Assembly (NCBI GenBank): GCA_030528715.1
Contig: JAUMYJ010000001.1
Span: forward strand, 137,971 to 201,882
Source of the DNA: Bacteroidales bacterium
GTDB taxonomy: Bacteria > Bacteroidota > Bacteroidia > Bacteroidales > Bacteroidaceae
Direction: 5' to 3'
DNA length: 63,912 nt
The position numbers were made by a program, and so were the translations under genes. How positions within the stretch are numbered: the first letter of the stretch is position 1; each line of letters starts with the position of its first letter. The notes beneath the pieces were generated by a model. That model saw nothing but the letters and a program-made list of their open reading frames with translations, was not told the origin of the DNA and ran no database searches. Shown here piece after piece: positions 28,398-38,155 of the stretch.

Positions 28398-29048
28398 ATG
28401 TATGCATTAGCCGAACAGCTCTCGCAGCATTGTACCCTTTTCGCTGCAATACCACTGCGTGAAGTAGAAAACCTCCTTGAACGACACACCTATGGCATGC
28501 GTCAATACCCCCCACACGCTTTTATAGCACGACAAGGCGAAACATGCCAAAGTTTATACATCGTATGCCAAGGTGCAGTAAACGCCACGATGACCAACAA
28601 AGAAGGTAAACAAATGGTTGTAGAGCAGTTTGCCGATTGGGCAGTACTAGCACCTGCCTTTCTATTTGCTACGACCAATCGCTACCCAGTAAACATTGAG
28701 ACGGTGACAACGACGGAGATCTTAGTCATCAGTCGCGCTACACTCACAGCCATGCTCCACGACAGCCCCATAATGATGGAAAACTACATGCGCGAAATCT
28801 CTGATAAGCTAGCTGGCCTTACACAGAGGTTTAAGGAAATGACACTTGCCTCGCTACGCGACCGCGTGCTGCACTACCTACGCTCACGCAAGCACTATGG
28901 CAAGCAACAGGAAATAGCCGATCGCTTTGGTGTAGCGCGTCCATCACTTAATCGTGTATTGCAAGGCCTAGTGGCCGAAGGACTCATTCGCATAGAACAC
29001 GGCAAGATCATACTTATTCCATCTGCACACTTTCCCTCAGCACATTAA
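28398..29048 (+). CDS. Crp/Fnr family transcription regulator
   Basis: A 216-residue protein. An N-terminal cyclic-nucleotide-binding-like barrel (QYPPHAFIARQGETCQSLYIVCQGAV) is joined through a long helix to a C-terminal HTH (KQQEIADRFGVARPSLNRVLQGLVAEGLI). No Fnr-type cysteine cluster is present, so oxygen sensing by Fe-S is unlikely. The effector is unknown. It is 15 bases after gldH and 10 before recQ, apparently in one unit. Confidence 0.9.
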   Translation: MYALAEQLSQHCTLFAAIPLREVENLLERHTYGMRQYPPHAFIARQGETCQSLYIVCQGAVNATMTNKEGKQMVVEQFADWAVLAPAFLFATTNRYPVNIETVTTTEILVISRATLTAMLHDSPIMMENYMREISDKLAGLTQRFKEMTLASLRDRVLHYLRSRKHYGKQQEIADRFGVARPSLNRVLQGLVAEGLIRIEHGKIILIPSAHFPSAH

Positions 29049-29058
29049 CCTCTCTCGC

Positions 29059-30906
29059 ATGTTGCTCAGCCTACTCAAACGCTACTTTGGCTACGATAGC
29101 TTTCGCCCTGCACAGCGCGCCATCATAGAGGCCGTAATGCAAGGGCGTGACTGCCTCGCCCTCATGCCTACGGGAGGGGGAAAGAGTATTTGCTACCAGC
29201 TCCCTGCACTGGCCATGGAGGGTACAGCAATTGTAGTGTCACCACTCATCGCGCTAATGAAAGACCAAGTAGAAGCTCTACAAGCCAATGGGATAGGAGC
29301 AGGCACACTCAATAGTAGCATGCGAACGGGCGAAGCTATTGCGTTGCGTCGCGACTGTTTAGAAGGGCGCATCAAGCTACTCTACATGTCGCCCGAAACG
29401 GTATTAACCGAGCTGCCCTACCTCGTAGCCGACCTAAAAGTGAGTCTTATTGCCGTAGACGAAGCGCATTGTGTGAGCCAATGGGGACACGATTTTCGCC
29501 CAGAATACACACAACTCTCACGCCTGAGAGAAGCCCTTCCCCACGTGCCAATGATGGCACTAACGGCTACGGCCGACAAAGTAACACGCCAAGATATTTT
29601 AAGCCAGCTTGCACTACGCGCCCCCTTTATCAGTATCTCCTCGTTCGACCGCCCCAACCTCAGCCTCAATGTGCTACAAGGCTATCGCAAAGACGATAAA
29701 CTCAAATTTATCACGCACTACCTAGAGATGCATCCTGGCGAGAGTGGCATCGTCTATTGCCTTAGTCGCAAGGCTGCCGAGGACGTAGCCAAAGCCCTTT
29801 GCCAGCGCGGTGTAGATGCCATGCCTTACCATGCAGGATTGAGCAATGAAGCACGCGAACGTACACAAAGCGACTTCATTCGTGACCACCTACAAGTGGT
29901 ATGTGCCACTATCGCCTTTGGCATGGGCATTGACAAGAGCAACGTGCGCTGGGTTATCCACTACAACCTACCCAAGAGCATTGAGAGTTTTTTTCAAGAA
30001 ATCGGTCGCGCTGGCCGTGATGGTGCAGCTGCCGACACATTTCTATTTTACAGCTTTGCCGACGTCATCCAGCTCGAAAAGTTTGCACGCGATAGTGGGC
30101 AGCGCAACATCAATATAGAGCGTTTACAACGCATGCGCGAGTATGCCGAAGCCGATGTGTGTCGCCGCCGCATCTTACTACACTACTTTGGCGAAGAGGC
30201 CAAACACGATTGTGGCAACTGCGATGTTTGCAAGCATCCGCCACAGCGTTTTGATGGCACAATTTTGGCACAAAAAGCACTCAGTGCTGTGGTACGTGCC
30301 GAGCAACAGCTGGCCATCACAGGCGTCATTGACGTACTTACAGCACGCTATACCCCCACCATACGCGAGCGACAGCTAGACCGCCTACCCACCTTTGGCG
30401 TAGGTAGGGATATACCAGCACGCGACTGGCAAGACTACATCGTACAGATGCTACAACTTGGCCTGCTAGAAATTGACTACGAGCACCACCTGCACCTACT
30501 CATAACCTCAACTGGCAAGGAGGTACTCTTCGGTCGACAGCCACTACAACTAGCTAATATACAACGCAAAACAGAAGCTACCCGACAAAAGCAAGAACGC
30601 AAACAACGACGAGCCACTGCTATAAAACAGCCTCACCTACCAATCCCTTCACTCACAGCCAACCAGCAAATACTAACAGCGCGCCTCTTTGACCACCTAC
30701 GACAATTACGCAAAGCACTTGCCGAGCAGCAAGGCATTAAGCCCTACATGGTCATGAGCGACGTTACCCTCAGTGCTATCGCACAACACCAGCCACTTAC
30801 ACCCGAGGCTTTTGGCGATATGCCAGGCATTGGCGACCACAAACGCGACCGCTATGCTGGTGTATTCACCGGAGCCATTCGTGCTTTTCTGCGCGAGTAC
30901 CATTAA
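29059..30906 (+). CDS. recQ: ATP-dependent DNA helicase RecQ
   Basis: 3'-5' DNA helicase of recombination repair, 615 residues. Helicase motifs: FRPAQRAIIEAV (motif 0), LMPTGGGKSICYQLPAL (I), VSPLIALMKDQV (Ia), VDEAHCVSQWGHDFRPEY (II), ALTATAD (III), and QEIGRAGRDG (VI). The zinc-binding RQC segment CRRRILLHYFGE...CGNCDVC follows, with a winged-helix part and a C-terminal HRDC-like domain (about 540-615). Confidence 0.95.
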   Translation: MLLSLLKRYFGYDSFRPAQRAIIEAVMQGRDCLALMPTGGGKSICYQLPALAMEGTAIVVSPLIALMKDQVEALQANGIGAGTLNSSMRTGEAIALRRDCLEGRIKLLYMSPETVLTELPYLVADLKVSLIAVDEAHCVSQWGHDFRPEYTQLSRLREALPHVPMMALTATADKVTRQDILSQLALRAPFISISSFDRPNLSLNVLQGYRKDDKLKFITHYLEMHPGESGIVYCLSRKAAEDVAKALCQRGVDAMPYHAGLSNEARERTQSDFIRDHLQVVCATIAFGMGIDKSNVRWVIHYNLPKSIESFFQEIGRAGRDGAAADTFLFYSFADVIQLEKFARDSGQRNINIERLQRMREYAEADVCRRRILLHYFGEEAKHDCGNCDVCKHPPQRFDGTILAQKALSAVVRAEQQLAITGVIDVLTARYTPTIRERQLDRLPTFGVGRDIPARDWQDYIVQMLQLGLLEIDYEHHLHLLITSTGKEVLFGRQPLQLANIQRKTEATRQKQERKQRRATAIKQPHLPIPSLTANQQILTARLFDHLRQLRKALAEQQGIKPYMVMSDVTLSAIAQHQPLTPEAFGDMPGIGDHKRDRYAGVFTGAIRAFLREYH

Positions 30907-30950
30907 CACCTCTCTTAATTTAAGCGATAGCCCAACAGCACCTACTCATT

Positions 30951-31619
30951 ATGACAACAGCACGCCCCACTCTCATATTTGACCTCGACGGCACACTCCT
31001 TGACACACTCCCCTCACTTCTTACGAGCATCAACCATGCTATGGCAACACATGGCTACCCCCTTTGTAGCCGTCAACAAGTGCGTGCTGCTTTGGGCAAT
31101 GGCATTGAACAGCTTGTGCGACAATGTGAGCCAAGTCACCTCACACCAAGCCAGCACACAGCGCTTTTCGAGACCTTTCGCACCCACTACGCAGACCACT
31201 GCGATATCGGCACGGCACCGTACGCTGGCATCTTAGACCTCTTGGCCACCCTCCATACCGAGGGCTACGCCATGGCTATCGTTACCAACAAGGTAGATGC
31301 CGCTGCCCAGCAGCTGCATGAGCAATACTTTGCACCAAGCGTAGCCTTTACCATCGGTGAGCGCGAAGGTATGCCACGCAAGCCTGCCCCCGATGGCGTA
31401 CACCTAGCCATGCAGCTCCTTAATGCGACTCCCCAACACACCATATATATTGGCGACTCCGAGGTAGACCTCGCTACCGCACGCAATGCAGGGTTACACT
31501 GCATTAGTCTCACATGGGGCTTTCGAGACGAACATGAGCTCATCGCCCATGGTGCCACCACCATCGCCCACACGACAGAAGAGCTACATCACGCCATTAC
31601 CATACACTTCAACCACTAA
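30951..31619 (+). CDS. gph: HAD-family phosphatase, phosphoglycolate phosphatase-like
   Basis: A 222-residue HAD hydrolase. Motif I is FDLDGTLLDT, motif II includes IVTNK, then comes a conserved lysine (RKPAPDG), and motif IV is IYIGDSEVDLATARNAG. The cap region after motif I fits the Gph type, but HAD substrate prediction is loose. It lies 44 bases after recQ. Confidence 0.88.
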   Translation: MTTARPTLIFDLDGTLLDTLPSLLTSINHAMATHGYPLCSRQQVRAALGNGIEQLVRQCEPSHLTPSQHTALFETFRTHYADHCDIGTAPYAGILDLLATLHTEGYAMAIVTNKVDAAAQQLHEQYFAPSVAFTIGEREGMPRKPAPDGVHLAMQLLNATPQHTIYIGDSEVDLATARNAGLHCISLTWGFRDEHELIAHGATTIAHTTEELHHAITIHFNH

Positions 31620-31696
31620 ACACGGCTTACTCTAAGACAAAAACACCATACACAGACACCCTGTGCATTGCTCGCAATATAATTTAAGATAATTCA

Positions 31697-31728
31697 TTTG
31701 GCTAGCTCCATTTTAATACGTAACTTTG
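31697..31728 (+). promoter_or_regulatory. sodB promoter
   Basis: TTTG at 31697-31700, 20 bases, TAACTTTG at 31721-31728: an exact Bacteroidetes promoter. It predicts a leader of about 70 bases before ATG 31805. Confidence 0.8.
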
Positions 31729-31804
31729 CGACGTAAGAATATCCTAGACCTGGACATACTTGCCAAAACTCACCATTACAACATACTTTATATACCCTAT
31801 CTTT

Positions 31805-32467
31805 ATGAGTACCCTTACCAACATTGCCGCTGCTTGCTTATTTAGCGCTTCGGCTCTTGCTCAAACGACTGCCGTAGATGGTAAATTTACACACATCGCA
31901 CTCCCTTACGCCCTCAATGCACTTGAGCCCGTCATCAGCCAAACGACAATGGAGCTGCACCACGGCAAGCACCTTGTGGCCTATATCAACAACCTCAACA
32001 ACGCCCTACCTGGTAGTGGTTTTGAGGGTATGACACTCGAAGAGATCGTGATGAAGAGCGAGGGTGCCATCTTTAACAATGCCGGCCAAACGCTCAACCA
32101 CAACCTCTACTTCACACAATTTGCAGCACCTCAGGCCGATCGTAAGCCCGTAGGTCAGCTAGCCAAAGCTATTGAGGCCACATTTGGCTCATTTGAGGCA
32201 TTCCAAAAAGAGTTCCAACAAAAAGGTGCTACCGTATTTGGTTCGGGCTGGGTATGGCTCGCGGCCGACAAAGAAGGTAAGCTCTACATCACACAAGAAG
32301 CCAATGCAGGCAACCCTGTAACGCGTGGCTTAAAGCCTATTTTTGGCCTTGATGTGTGGGAACACGCCTACTACGTAGACTACCAAAACCGCCGTCCCGA
32401 TCACCTAGCAGCCATTTGGCCCATCGTAGATTGGAACGTGCTTGAAGCACGCTACACCGCCCAATAA
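31805..32467 (+). CDS. sodB: Fe/Mn superoxide dismutase with signal-like N-terminus
   Basis: Converts superoxide to hydrogen peroxide and oxygen. The family core begins at about residue 30 (IALPYALNALEPVISQTTMELHHGKH) and runs to LDVWEHAYYVDYQNRRPDHL. The metal ligands (HHGKH, NHNLYF, DVWEHAYY) are intact. The ATG at 31805 adds an N-terminal extension, MSTLTNIAAACLFSASALAQ, that looks like a Sec signal peptide cut after ALAQ, although its n-region lacks Lys/Arg. A TTG at 31760 could extend it to MPKLTITTYFIYPIF. Most Porphyromonas-type SODs are cytoplasmic without such a stretch. Confidence 0.93.
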   Translation: MSTLTNIAAACLFSASALAQTTAVDGKFTHIALPYALNALEPVISQTTMELHHGKHLVAYINNLNNALPGSGFEGMTLEEIVMKSEGAIFNNAGQTLNHNLYFTQFAAPQADRKPVGQLAKAIEATFGSFEAFQKEFQQKGATVFGSGWVWLAADKEGKLYITQEANAGNPVTRGLKPIFGLDVWEHAYYVDYQNRRPDHLAAIWPIVDWNVLEARYTAQ

Positions 32468-32504
32468 GCGCATGTAGCGACTTCACCAAGGCCTTCCCTT
32501 GGCC

Positions 32505-32537
32505 GTGCGCTCCTCCATGCTACACAGCATAGCGCAC
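32505..32537. repeat. hairpin sharing a 14-mer with the 62.7/63.9 kb repeats
   Basis: GTGCGCT (32505-32511) pairs with AGCGCAC (32531-32537), and an inner ATGCT/AGCAT stem adds to it. The 14-mer GTGCGCTCCTCCAT is identical to that in the repeats at 62711 and 63867, which also fold as GTGCG/CGCAC hairpins. It lies 37 bases after the sodB stop. Confidence 0.6.
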
Positions 32538-32603
32538 ACCACCTCACAGCTTGGTACATCGTGAGGTAGGTTTCCCAAGGAAGATTGATTCTAATTGTGG
32601 TTT

Positions 32604-32646
32604 CTCCCCACCAGCTGCTTGCAGTGTTTGGTGGGGAGTTTTTTTT
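32604..32646 (+). terminator. sodB terminator
   Basis: Perfect arms CTCCCCACCA (32604-32613) and TGGTGGGGAG (32629-32638), followed by eight T. Confidence 0.9.
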
Positions 32647-32712
32647 GATATACAAAAAGTATAAGCTAGCACTACGTTCGCCTTGGCACAACATATAGAC
32701 ACTTTCGACTAA

Positions 32713-32801
32713 GGCATTGTGCCGTGTCTGGGTACACTTGTGTCAAGCCATGGCACACATGTGTCACGCCTTGATACACTTGTATCTAGACGTGGTACAA
32801 T
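32713..32801. repeat. degenerate palindromic repeat, second copy
   Basis: Built of words like GTGTCAAG, TGGCACA and GATACACTTGTATC in inverted order, with imperfect outer arms ATTGTGCC/GGTACAAT. Bases 32739-32757 match 8978-8996 at 18 of 19 positions, so this is a dispersed element. Confidence 0.65.
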
Positions 32802-33874
32802 ACTTTAGCACTATACTTTAAGCACACACGCCTACATCGCAGCAATACATACAATGTAGCAAGCTCATCAGTACTTTATACCTCTCTATCGCCCTTATTT
32901 TTCGTCTCTGAGGGCATAAGAATTTACAAAACTCCTTGATGGTATAAGGCTTCAATCCTAAGCCCTCCCATATTAATTATCTCTATACCAAACTTAGCGA
33001 GTAAGGGTATGCTTAAATTTCGTGAGTGCTTTCCACATGGCCAAGTTATAAAGTGGTATAGGCACAAGCGCTCGGGCTTCTTGTGCCTACATAACGTTTC
33101 TATCATATTAAAGAGAGTATATTATCAATATAGTTTTTAGTCCCCCAAAGAACGGAAAAAGACCTGTACATGCATAAAATAAGGTATCCGTCATAGACAA
33201 TCAAAATATTTTACCTTAAAAAGGCCATTGGGGGATAGTTTAATGCATGATTCACCACATAGAAATAAGACTAAGAGTAAAATAATAGAAGGCAGATTAT
33301 ATGGTGTTCTAACGAGTGATGACCCATCTCGCTCTCCCCTAGATATTGATATCAGATTTGTATTGCACTAATTTTATTAGAAGTCAAATACTTATCAAGA
33401 TATCGGTGAAGATATGAGAGTCAATAGCTAACGTATATTGCTTTCGATAAAACCTCCATAGTAAACCTACAACGTTTGCAATATACATTATTCAAGTCAA
33501 CTTATATTGCAAACTTACTTCTTGAGAAAGAAGATTATTATTGAGCATGGCTTGGGTCTGCCATTTCCGTATCTCCAAGCTGACCGTCCTTTCTCTATTT
33601 ACAACATACCGCGACTATCCCGCTCCAAACGTCAATGCATTGTTTGCTTCCATTTTTGAGGCTGTTGCTCTTAATGCGGAAAGGCTAAGAGTCTCGATGT
33701 TTTGATGAAGGATTTGTACGAATTATCATGGTAAGCCCTTGACACAACTTTGCTCTCTTCTTCTGTGAAGTAGTTGTAGTTGTCCTTAATCGTATGCATG
33801 TGTTTTAATTGGTATTTCAAAAAAATAGGTCACCTACGCTCCAAGCAAGGAGCACCTATCTAAAAAAAAAACGC
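32802..33874. other. long gene-poor region upstream of the beta-galactosidase
   Basis: About 1.1 kb with no convincing gene. The best small frame is a 42-codon one at 33243-33371 (MHDSPHRNKTKSKIIEG...), with no homology I can name. Stops occur frequently in all frames. Fragments may be relics of a lost gene or mobile element, but no terminal repeats or transposase motif could be identified. Confidence 0.45.
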
Positions 33875-33882
33875 TATCTTTG
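33875..33882 (+). promoter_or_regulatory. -7 box before the beta-galactosidase (TATCTTTG)
   Basis: TATCTTTGCC follows an A9 run, about 95 bases before the gene. No TTG is found at the usual upstream distance. Confidence 0.45.
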
Positions 33883-33976
33883 CCTATTAGCCGTGACGCA
33901 TTACTAATGCTAACGGTATTGCACGGCACACACGTGAGCCAATCTACAACATTCACTCTAAATACATGCACAAACC

Positions 33977-36900
33977 ATGAGACAGAAGAAGCATTACTTC
34001 CTTGCCATGTGTACGGCCTTTGCCCTACACACTTCTGCCCAGCAAGCTCCGCTCAAAGGGTTTAGCTATGCGCACCAGCCGAGCGCACCGACAAGCCATG
34101 AGTGGCAATCGCCTGAGGCAATCGCCCTCAACAAAGAACAGCCCAAGGCTTATTTCTTTTCATTTGCCGATGTAGCATCGGCACAGCGCGTGCTGCCAGA
34201 GCATAGTGCCTACTATCACTCACTTGATGGGCAGTGGTCATTTCGCTGGGTGGGCAACCCTTGGGAACGCGACAGCCTCTTTCAAAACCCTGCACACTCC
34301 GTAGCCCATTGGGACAAGGTAGAGGTGCCCATGAACTGGAATATCTACGGCCTTGACAAGAGCAATGGCGCACAAAAATATGGTACACCTATCTATGTCA
34401 ATCAGCCTGTTATTTTTCAACACAAGGTAGCCGTAGGCGACTGGAAAGGTGGCGTAATGCGTACGCCACCCGAGCACTTTACAGTCTATAAGCACCGCAA
34501 CGAGGTGGGCTCATACCGCCGCAATTTTAGCGTACCTAGCACGTGGAAAGGGCAGCAAATCTACATCAACTTCGATGGTGTAGACTCGTTTTTCTACCTT
34601 TGGATCAATGGTAAGTATGTCGGTTTTTCTAAAAACTCACGCAACTTAGCTGCTTTCAACATCACTCCTTACCTCAACCCCAAGGGCGAGAACACCGTGG
34701 CCGTGGAAGTTTATCGTTCGAGCGATGGCTCATTCTTAGAGGCGCAAGACATGTTCCGTTTGCCAGGCATCTTCCGCACTGTAAGCCTCACCGCCAAACC
34801 AGAGGTGCAGCTACGCGACTTAAAAGTAATCCCCGATCTAGACCATCATTACCGCGATGGCGTACTCAATATCACGGCCGACGTCCGCAACCTTAGCAAA
34901 AAAACAGCTAAGGGCTATACGATAGACTATCAACTCTTTGCAACACCACTCTTCTCAGATGCTACAACTAAGGTAGAGGGTGCTACGGCCTCAGTAGCCG
35001 TGAGCGAGGTAGCTACACAAGCCATTGGGCAAGCTGTGACACAGCTACGTGTGGCCAACCCTAACAAGTGGAGTGGCGAAACACCCTATCGCTACGTACT
35101 CGTAGCCCAACTCAAAGACAAGAAGGGCAAAGTCATAGAAACAATCTCTACCTATACTGGCTTCCGTGAAGTAGAAATCAAAAATACCCCTGCCCACGAA
35201 GATGAATTTGGCTTGGCCGGTCGCTACTTTTACGTCAATGGCAAACCAGTCAAACTTAAAGGTGTAAATCGCCACGAAACACACCCCGCCACTGGCCACG
35301 TACTCACACGCGAGCAAATGGAGGAGGAAATCATGCTCATGCGTCGTGCTAATATCAACCACGTACGCAATTCACACTATCCACCTGCACCCTACTTCTA
35401 TTACCTCGCCGACAAATATGGTATCTATCTCGAAGACGAAGCCAACATCGAGAGCCATCAATACTATTATGGTGAGGCATCACTCTCGCATGTACCTGAG
35501 TTTCTCAACCAGCACATTGCACGCAATATGGAGATGGTGCACGCCACGGTTAATAGCCCCTCAATCGTGATTTGGTCGCTTGGCAACGAGGCCGGACCTG
35601 GTGTAAACTTCGTAAAGGCTTACGAAGCCATCAAAGCCTACGACACATCACGCCCCGTACAATACGAGCGCAACAACGACATCGTAGACATGGGCTCCAA
35701 CCAGTACCCCTCTATCCCATGGGTAGAATGGGCTGTGCAAGGCAAAGCCAACATCAAATATCCCTTCCATATATCAGAATACGCCCACTCTATGGGTAAC
35801 GCTGCTGGTGGCCTCGAAGACTACTGGAAAGCCATGGAGAGCACCAACTTCTTCTGTGGTGGTGCCATTTGGGATTGGGTAGACCAAGCCATGTACAACT
35901 ACACACAAGCAGGTAAGCGCTACCTCGCCTATGGAGGAGATTTTGGCGATAAGCCCAACGATGGCATGTTTGTGATGAATGGTATCCTCTTTGCCGATCG
36001 CGAGCCTAAACCACAATACTATGAGGTAAAAAAGGTGTACCAATACGTAGGCTTCTCGGCTGAACAGATTGGCACGGGCAAGGTAAAAGTGTTCAATAAA
36101 AACTACTATACCAACCTCGCCGACGACTATACGCTACGTTGGAGTGTATGGGAAAATGGCCTACCTATTGAAGAGGGCACCATGGCTATGCCTAGTGTAG
36201 CAGCCCGCCAGAGCACCATTGTGACGATACCTTACACCAAGGCAAAGCTAAGCAGTGACAAGGAATATTTCTTAAAGCTCGAAGCTCTACTAAAAGACGA
36301 TATGCCTTGGGCACCAAAAGGCTATGTGCAAGCCGATGAACAACTGGCACTCCGAGCAGCCCTTAAACCTCACACACTCGCTGAGAGCTGCGCCAGCAGT
36401 ACTCAAAAGCTCACACTTAGCAATACCGACACAGCATACCCCGTGGTATTGGGCCATGGCTTCAAAGTCGTATTTGACACGAAACAAGGTACTATCCATA
36501 GCCTAACCTATGGCGACCAAACCATTATAGCTGAGGGCAATGGCCCTAAACTTGATGCCTTCCGTGCAGCTACCGACAACGACATTTGGGTGCGCAATGG
36601 TTGGATAGCCAATGGCTTACACAACCTACGTCACAAGGCCGTAGACAGCCACATCAGCCAGCGTGCCGATGGTACAGCCGTACTCTCATTTACCGTAGAG
36701 AGCCAAGCACCCAACGCCGCCACACTAAGCGATGCTAAGGGTACCAACGCCTCGGGACACTTCAAGATTACCGAGCAGCCCAATAAGCCTTTTGGGCCAG
36801 ACGATATGAAGTTTGTAGCACACCAAACGTGGGTAGTATATCCCGACGGCTCTATCGAACTACAAGCCTCTATCAGCAACAACAATCACAAGGTCATATT

Positions 36901-38026
36901 AACACGATTGTGCTACGAGTTTGTATTACCTAAGACACTTGACATCTATAACTATTACTGCCGTGGCCCAATAAACAACTATGGCGACCGCAAGGCCTCA
37001 CAATACATCGAGCAGCATAGCTCTAAGGTGGCCGAGCAGTTTGTAAACTTCCCCAAGCCACAGTCTATGGCCAACCGCGAAGACGTGCGTTGGGCTGCAT
37101 TGACCGCTCCAAGTGGTAAGGGCGTGCTCTTCGTAGCTGGTACCAAGATGAGTACATCGGCACTACCCTACGACCAGCTTGACTTATTCTTGACACCTCA
37201 CCCTCATGAGCTCAAAGCGGGCGGTGACACACACCTACACATCGATATTGCAACGCTGGGTCTTGGCGGCTTCTCGTGTGGTCAAGGTGGCCCCCTAGAA
37301 CACGATCGTGTATATGGACAGCCTCAGCATTTCAGCTTTGCCATTCGTCCGCTAAGCCACATTAAGCAAGCTACGGCTTTGGCTAGCGTAAGCCTTGACG
37401 GCCGTACAGCACCCAGCATCGTGCGCAGTGCCACTGGCTACGTAAGCCTCCAAGCTGAGCCAGGTGCCCAGCTCGCCTATAAAATTGGTACGAAGGGCAA
37501 AGCCCAGATATACACACAGCCTTTCTACCTACGCGAGGCTAGCGAAGTTATCGCTTGGAATGCCAACGACAAGACACTACGCAGTAAACAACATTTTGCC
37601 AAGCTAGACCAAATCCCCGTGGTGGTTAAGTTTGCAAGCTCAGAAGAGCCTACGAGAGACCCTGCCTCACACTTGGTAGACGACAACCCAGATAGCTTCT
37701 GGCACTCTATGTACTCGGTAACGGTAGCTAAATACCCCCATTGGGTAGACTTTGATGCACAGGAAGTAAAGATGCTCAAAGGCTTCACCCTCCTACCACG
37801 TCAAGATGGCAATAATGGCAATATCAAAGACTACAAAGTACAAGTAAGCCTTGATGGCAACACTTGGACAGACGTCACACAAGGTAGCTTTGCCAAAGGC
37901 AAAACCCTACGCCGTGTGCTATTTGACAAGCCTATTAAGGCACGCTACCTACGCTTCGTTGCATTGAGCGAGCAAACGGGACAAGACTTTGCTACGATCG
38001 CAGAGTTTACCATCTTAGCCGAATAA
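33977..38026 (+). CDS. exported GH2 beta-galactosidase with C-terminal F5/8-type domain
   Basis: A 1349-residue glycoside hydrolase family 2 enzyme. Signal peptide in MRQKKHYFLAMCTAFALHTSAQQ. Then come the sugar-binding jelly-roll, immunoglobulin-like and TIM-barrel domains, and the beta-galactosidase small-chain domain from about residue 850. General acid/base Glu538 is in SLGNEAGPG, and nucleophile Glu601 is in ISEYAHSMGN. The last 145 residues (about 1205-1349, HLVDDNPDSFWHS...ARYLRFVAL) look like an F5/8-type C (discoidin) carbohydrate-binding domain. It probably removes galactose from host glycans in the periplasm or at the surface. It stands alone with its own terminator; no SusC/D or sugar regulator is adjacent. 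Confidence 0.93.
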   Translation: MRQKKHYFLAMCTAFALHTSAQQAPLKGFSYAHQPSAPTSHEWQSPEAIALNKEQPKAYFFSFADVASAQRVLPEHSAYYHSLDGQWSFRWVGNPWERDSLFQNPAHSVAHWDKVEVPMNWNIYGLDKSNGAQKYGTPIYVNQPVIFQHKVAVGDWKGGVMRTPPEHFTVYKHRNEVGSYRRNFSVPSTWKGQQIYINFDGVDSFFYLWINGKYVGFSKNSRNLAAFNITPYLNPKGENTVAVEVYRSSDGSFLEAQDMFRLPGIFRTVSLTAKPEVQLRDLKVIPDLDHHYRDGVLNITADVRNLSKKTAKGYTIDYQLFATPLFSDATTKVEGATASVAVSEVATQAIGQAVTQLRVANPNKWSGETPYRYVLVAQLKDKKGKVIETISTYTGFREVEIKNTPAHEDEFGLAGRYFYVNGKPVKLKGVNRHETHPATGHVLTREQMEEEIMLMRRANINHVRNSHYPPAPYFYYLADKYGIYLEDEANIESHQYYYGEASLSHVPEFLNQHIARNMEMVHATVNSPSIVIWSLGNEAGPGVNFVKAYEAIKAYDTSRPVQYERNNDIVDMGSNQYPSIPWVEWAVQGKANIKYPFHISEYAHSMGNAAGGLEDYWKAMESTNFFCGGAIWDWVDQAMYNYTQAGKRYLAYGGDFGDKPNDGMFVMNGILFADREPKPQYYEVKKVYQYVGFSAEQIGTGKVKVFNKNYYTNLADDYTLRWSVWENGLPIEEGTMAMPSVAARQSTIVTIPYTKAKLSSDKEYFLKLEALLKDDMPWAPKGYVQADEQLALRAALKPHTLAESCASSTQKLTLSNTDTAYPVVLGHGFKVVFDTKQGTIHSLTYGDQTIIAEGNGPKLDAFRAATDNDIWVRNGWIANGLHNLRHKAVDSHISQRADGTAVLSFTVESQAPNAATLSDAKGTNASGHFKITEQPNKPFGPDDMKFVAHQTWVVYPDGSIELQASISNNNHKVILTRLCYEFVLPKTLDIYNYYCRGPINNYGDRKASQYIEQHSSKVAEQFVNFPKPQSMANREDVRWAALTAPSGKGVLFVAGTKMSTSALPYDQLDLFLTPHPHELKAGGDTHLHIDIATLGLGGFSCGQGGPLEHDRVYGQPQHFSFAIRPLSHIKQATALASVSLDGRTAPSIVRSATGYVSLQAEPGAQLAYKIGTKGKAQIYTQPFYLREASEVIAWNANDKTLRSKQHFAKLDQIPVVVKFASSEEPTRDPASHLVDDNPDSFWHSMYSVTVAKYPHWVDFDAQEVKMLKGFTLLPRQDGNNGNIKDYKVQVSLDGNTWTDVTQGSFAKGKTLRRVLFDKPIKARYLRFVALSEQTGQDFATIAEFTILAE

Positions 38027-38057
38027 ATCTATTCTGCCTTTTTAGGTTCCTTTCTAG

Positions 38058-38090
38058 AGCTGTACTGCTACAAAGCGGTACAGCTTTTTT
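38058..38090 (+). terminator. beta-galactosidase terminator
   Basis: Arms AGCTGTACTGC (38058-38068) and GCGGTACAGCT (38075-38085), one G-T pair, then six T. Confidence 0.9.
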
Positions 38091-38102
38091 AGATAAAAGC
38101 AC

Positions 38103-38133
38103 TTGGCTATATTGGACTTTTTTGCTATATTTG
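38103..38133 (+). promoter_or_regulatory. nfeD promoter
   Basis: TTG at 38103-38105, 20 bases, TATATTTG at 38126-38133. It is 22 bases before the nfeD start. Confidence 0.75.
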
Positions 38134-38155
38134 TGCATATAAAATTACTACAACT

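Noticed and set aside
33243..33371. 42-codon open frame in the gene-poor region
   Set aside because: Too short and without promoter or similarity to support; left as a possible relic.
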